A stretch of DNA of 64,000 nt, from NCBI RefSeq assembly GCF_014851675.1, contig NZ_JACVAE010000001.1, positions 1,922,001 through 1,986,000 of the forward strand. The letters are read 5' to 3'. A model generated the notes under the pieces. That model saw only the letters and a list, made by a program, of their open reading frames with translations. It ran no database searches and was not told the DNA's origin. Made by a program: the position numbers and the translations under genes. This document shows positions 62,379 to 64,000 of the stretch, in pieces. This DNA comes from Rhizobium sp. ARZ01. GTDB taxonomy: Bacteria; Pseudomonadota; Alphaproteobacteria; Rhizobiales; Rhizobiaceae. Each line of letters starts with the position of its first letter. Positions within the stretch are counted from its first letter, which is position 1.

Positions 62379-62582
62379 TCAGGCCACCTTCAGCGGCGGC
62401 ATACCGTCGTGGACGGCTTTACGGATTTCCGCGCGGAACGCAGGCGTGTCGTGCTCGCCATGGACCGAGACGGCATGCAGAACGGCCGCGTCGACCAACT
62501 CTTCCTCGCTGTCGGCCGATATCGCAATCGTGCACTTCATTTCACTCGGAAATTCCCGGCAGTCGATGTACTTCCGGCCCAT
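62379..62582 (-). CDS. DUF1059-family small protein
   Basis: A 67-residue protein with the DUF1059 pattern: an N-terminal Cys (YIDCREFPSEMKCTIAI), an acidic middle (DSEEELVDAAVLHAVSVHG) and a short tail. Family function unknown; a small stress-related or metal-binding role is speculated in general for such domains. GGGAGG lies five bases before ATG 62582, a strong ribosome site. Stand-alone gene between the DUF2778 and amidase genes. Confidence 0.85.
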   Translation of the reverse strand: MGRKYIDCREFPSEMKCTIAISADSEEELVDAAVLHAVSVHGEHDTPAFRAEIRKAVHDGMPPLKVA

Positions 62583-62722
62583 CGAAACCTCCCGATGCTA
62601 GCGCCCCTCGGACGTCCGATCAGACACGCAGCAATGCAAAGTCCGCGTGTCGGATGGTAGAGAGGATACGTCTCGCAACCGGAAACAACAAATCACAAAC
62701 GCTCGCGCCCTACGCCTCCCGG

Positions 62723-64000
62723 TCAGGAGATGGAAGGAGCACGCCCGAGCCAGTCAACCTGCGCCTCGTAGGCCGCGGCCAGTTCCAACACCGCCTTGTC
62801 GGCCCGCGGCCGTCCGATGATCTGGATGCCAGACGGCAGCCCGTTGCCACCGAATCCCGCCGGCATAGCGGCGGCCGGCAGCCCCGCCATTGTCGGCCCG
62901 ATCACTACTTCCATCCAGCGATGATAGGTGTCCATCGCCCTGCCCGCGACCTCTTTCGGCCAGTCGAGCGTCACATCGAACGGAAAGACCTGCGCCGAGG
63001 GCAGGATAAGGAAGTCGTAACGATCGAACAGTTCCAGAACGTAGCGATACCAGTCGCTGCGGATCGCCGAAGCGGCGAGAATGTCGGTTGCGGAGAGCCG
63101 CTGCCCATTCTCGATCTCCCAGATCATCTCCGGCTTCATTTTTGACCGCTTGTCGGGATCGGCATAGTCCGCCCCTTGCCCTCCGGCTACGAGAAAATGG
63201 CGGTAGGTCCGCCAGCCCCACCAGAGCCGGTCCATGTCGAAGCGCGCCGGCACATCGGCAACAGACGTCCCGAGCGCTCGAAAGACGTCGAGCGCGTCGC
63301 GGCAGAGATCTAGAACGCCCGGCTCGAAGGCCAGATGCCCACCATGGTCGCCGAGCCAGCCGACCCGCGCGCCGGAGAAATCCTTACGCTGGTCCGGCAG
63401 CAGGATCTCGGTTGGTAGCGACAAGGGATCGCGCGCGTCGTAGCCCGCCTGGGTGTTCAGCAATGTCACGACATCGGCAACGCTGCGCCCCATCGGCCCG
63501 TTTACTGCGTGCTGGCCGAGATAGAGTTCGTTGCCGAGCGACGGCACGCGGCCAAAGCTCGGCCGGAAGCCGATGACGTTGTTGAACGCGGCCGGATTGC
63601 GCAGTGATCCCATCATATCACTGCCATCAGCTACCGGCAGGAGCCTAGCTGCAAGCGCCGCCGCGGCCCCGCCGGAGGAGCCGCCGGCACTCCTGGCAAC
63701 ATCATATGGGTTTCGAGTGGCCCCGAAGACGGTGTTGTAGGTGTGCGAGCCAAGTCCCATCTCCGGCGCATTGGTCTTGCCGATGATGATGGCGCCGGCC
63801 GCACGGATGCGCTCGACATGGATGTCATCGAAGTCCGGGACGAAATCCTTGTAGATTTGCGAGCCGTAGGTGCAGCGAATACCCTTTGCTTCGGAAAGGT
63901 CCTTGATTGCGAAGGGAATGCCGTGAAGCCATCCACGGGAACGGCCGTCCGCGAGCGCGCGATCCGCCGCGTCGGCCTCTGCAATCAGCTCAGACGCCTC
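62723..64000 (-). CDS. Amidase signature-family hydrolase (5' partial)
   Basis: The C-terminal 425 residues of an amidase, open at the right edge. The Ser-cis-Ser-Lys catalytic set is visible: Lys in FAIKDLSE, and the two Ser in SAGGSSGGAAA. Further family elements are GKTNAPEMGLGSHTYNT, DGSDMMGSLRNPAAF and the C-terminal PSGIQIIGRPRAD. Substrate cannot be inferred; the family includes GatA and general amide hydrolases, and the absence of gat neighbours makes GatA unlikely. The start lies outside the window. Confidence 0.92.
   Translation of the reverse strand, partial: EASELIAEADAADRALADGRSRGWLHGIPFAIKDLSEAKGIRCTYGSQIYKDFVPDFDDIHVERIRAAGAIIIGKTNAPEMGLGSHTYNTVFGATRNPYDVARSAGGSSGGAAAALAARLLPVADGSDMMGSLRNPAAFNNVIGFRPSFGRVPSLGNELYLGQHAVNGPMGRSVADVVTLLNTQAGYDARDPLSLPTEILLPDQRKDFSGARVGWLGDHGGHLAFEPGVLDLCRDALDVFRALGTSVADVPARFDMDRLWWGWRTYRHFLVAGGQGADYADPDKRSKMKPEMIWEIENGQRLSATDILAASAIRSDWYRYVLELFDRYDFLILPSAQVFPFDVTLDWPKEVAGRAMDTYHRWMEVVIGPTMAGLPAAAMPAGFGGNGLPSGIQIIGRPRADKAVLELAAAYEAQVDWLGRAPSIS

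Overview
The window reads as chromosomal DNA of an alphaproteobacterium of the order Hyphomicrobiales, most likely family Rhizobiaceae and close to Sinorhizobium/Ensifer. The grounds are high GC, dense ATGA/TGATG gene overlaps, a circularly permuted two-piece tmRNA gene, the alphaproteobacterial SspB and DUF4169 genes, the hflK-hflC-DUF2065-degP cluster, and the general gene complement. The genus is inferred from remembered gene content, not from a search.

Layout. 1-1628 is the end of an integrated element: two small overlapping genes and a tyrosine recombinase running into the 3' end of tRNA-Lys(CTT), the likely attachment site. 1629-9600 holds mostly minus-strand genes: PhzF-like, Nudix and endonuclease/exonuclease/phosphatase genes in one overlapping run, then an aminotransferase, a three-PAS GGDEF/EAL protein and a small serine hydrolase. 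9697-19000 has a DUF2189 membrane protein, a 34-residue membrane protein, a lipoprotein, an L,D-transpeptidase coupled to a glycine-betaine-type binding protein, ilvC, a TetR gene with a visible operator, a decayed DJ-1/PfpI gene, cspA with a long leader, a divergent Lrp/racemase pair and pdxJ. 19098-28863 carries regulators (a membrane winged-helix protein, a MerR protein with a LuxR-like C-terminus, an ECF sigma/anti-sigma pair), a RecD-like helicase, transporters, an aldo/keto reductase and a Rossmann-DoxX fusion.

28870-36114 contains ilvN and ilvB behind a probable transcription attenuator with a leaderless Ile/Leu/Val-rich leader peptide, a HerA-like ATPase, and miaA and serB, whose start codons overlap on opposite strands. 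36186-44377 is envelope quality control and folate/thymidylate metabolism (degP, DUF2065, hflC, hflK, folA, GST, thyA), then the permuted tmRNA gene next to sspB, the adaptor for tmRNA-tagged proteins. 44426-54624 has a large AsmA-family protein, an FAD-linked oxidase and an RND efflux pair. 54890-64000 has a Tat-exported cyclase-family protein with an AhpD-like partner, two more L,D-transpeptidase-type proteins, a UvrD helicase with an in-frame palindromic insertion, and the start-truncated copy of an amidase gene at the right edge.

Common themes are branched-chain amino acid synthesis (ilvC, ilvN, ilvB, possible Lrp control), cell-wall remodelling by L,D-transpeptidases, and protein quality control (tmRNA, SspB, HflKC, DegP). 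The most notable signals are the ilv attenuator, the palindromic insert inside uvrD, the MerR-LuxR fusion and the PfpI pseudogene. No CRISPR array, rRNA operon or intact insertion sequence was seen.
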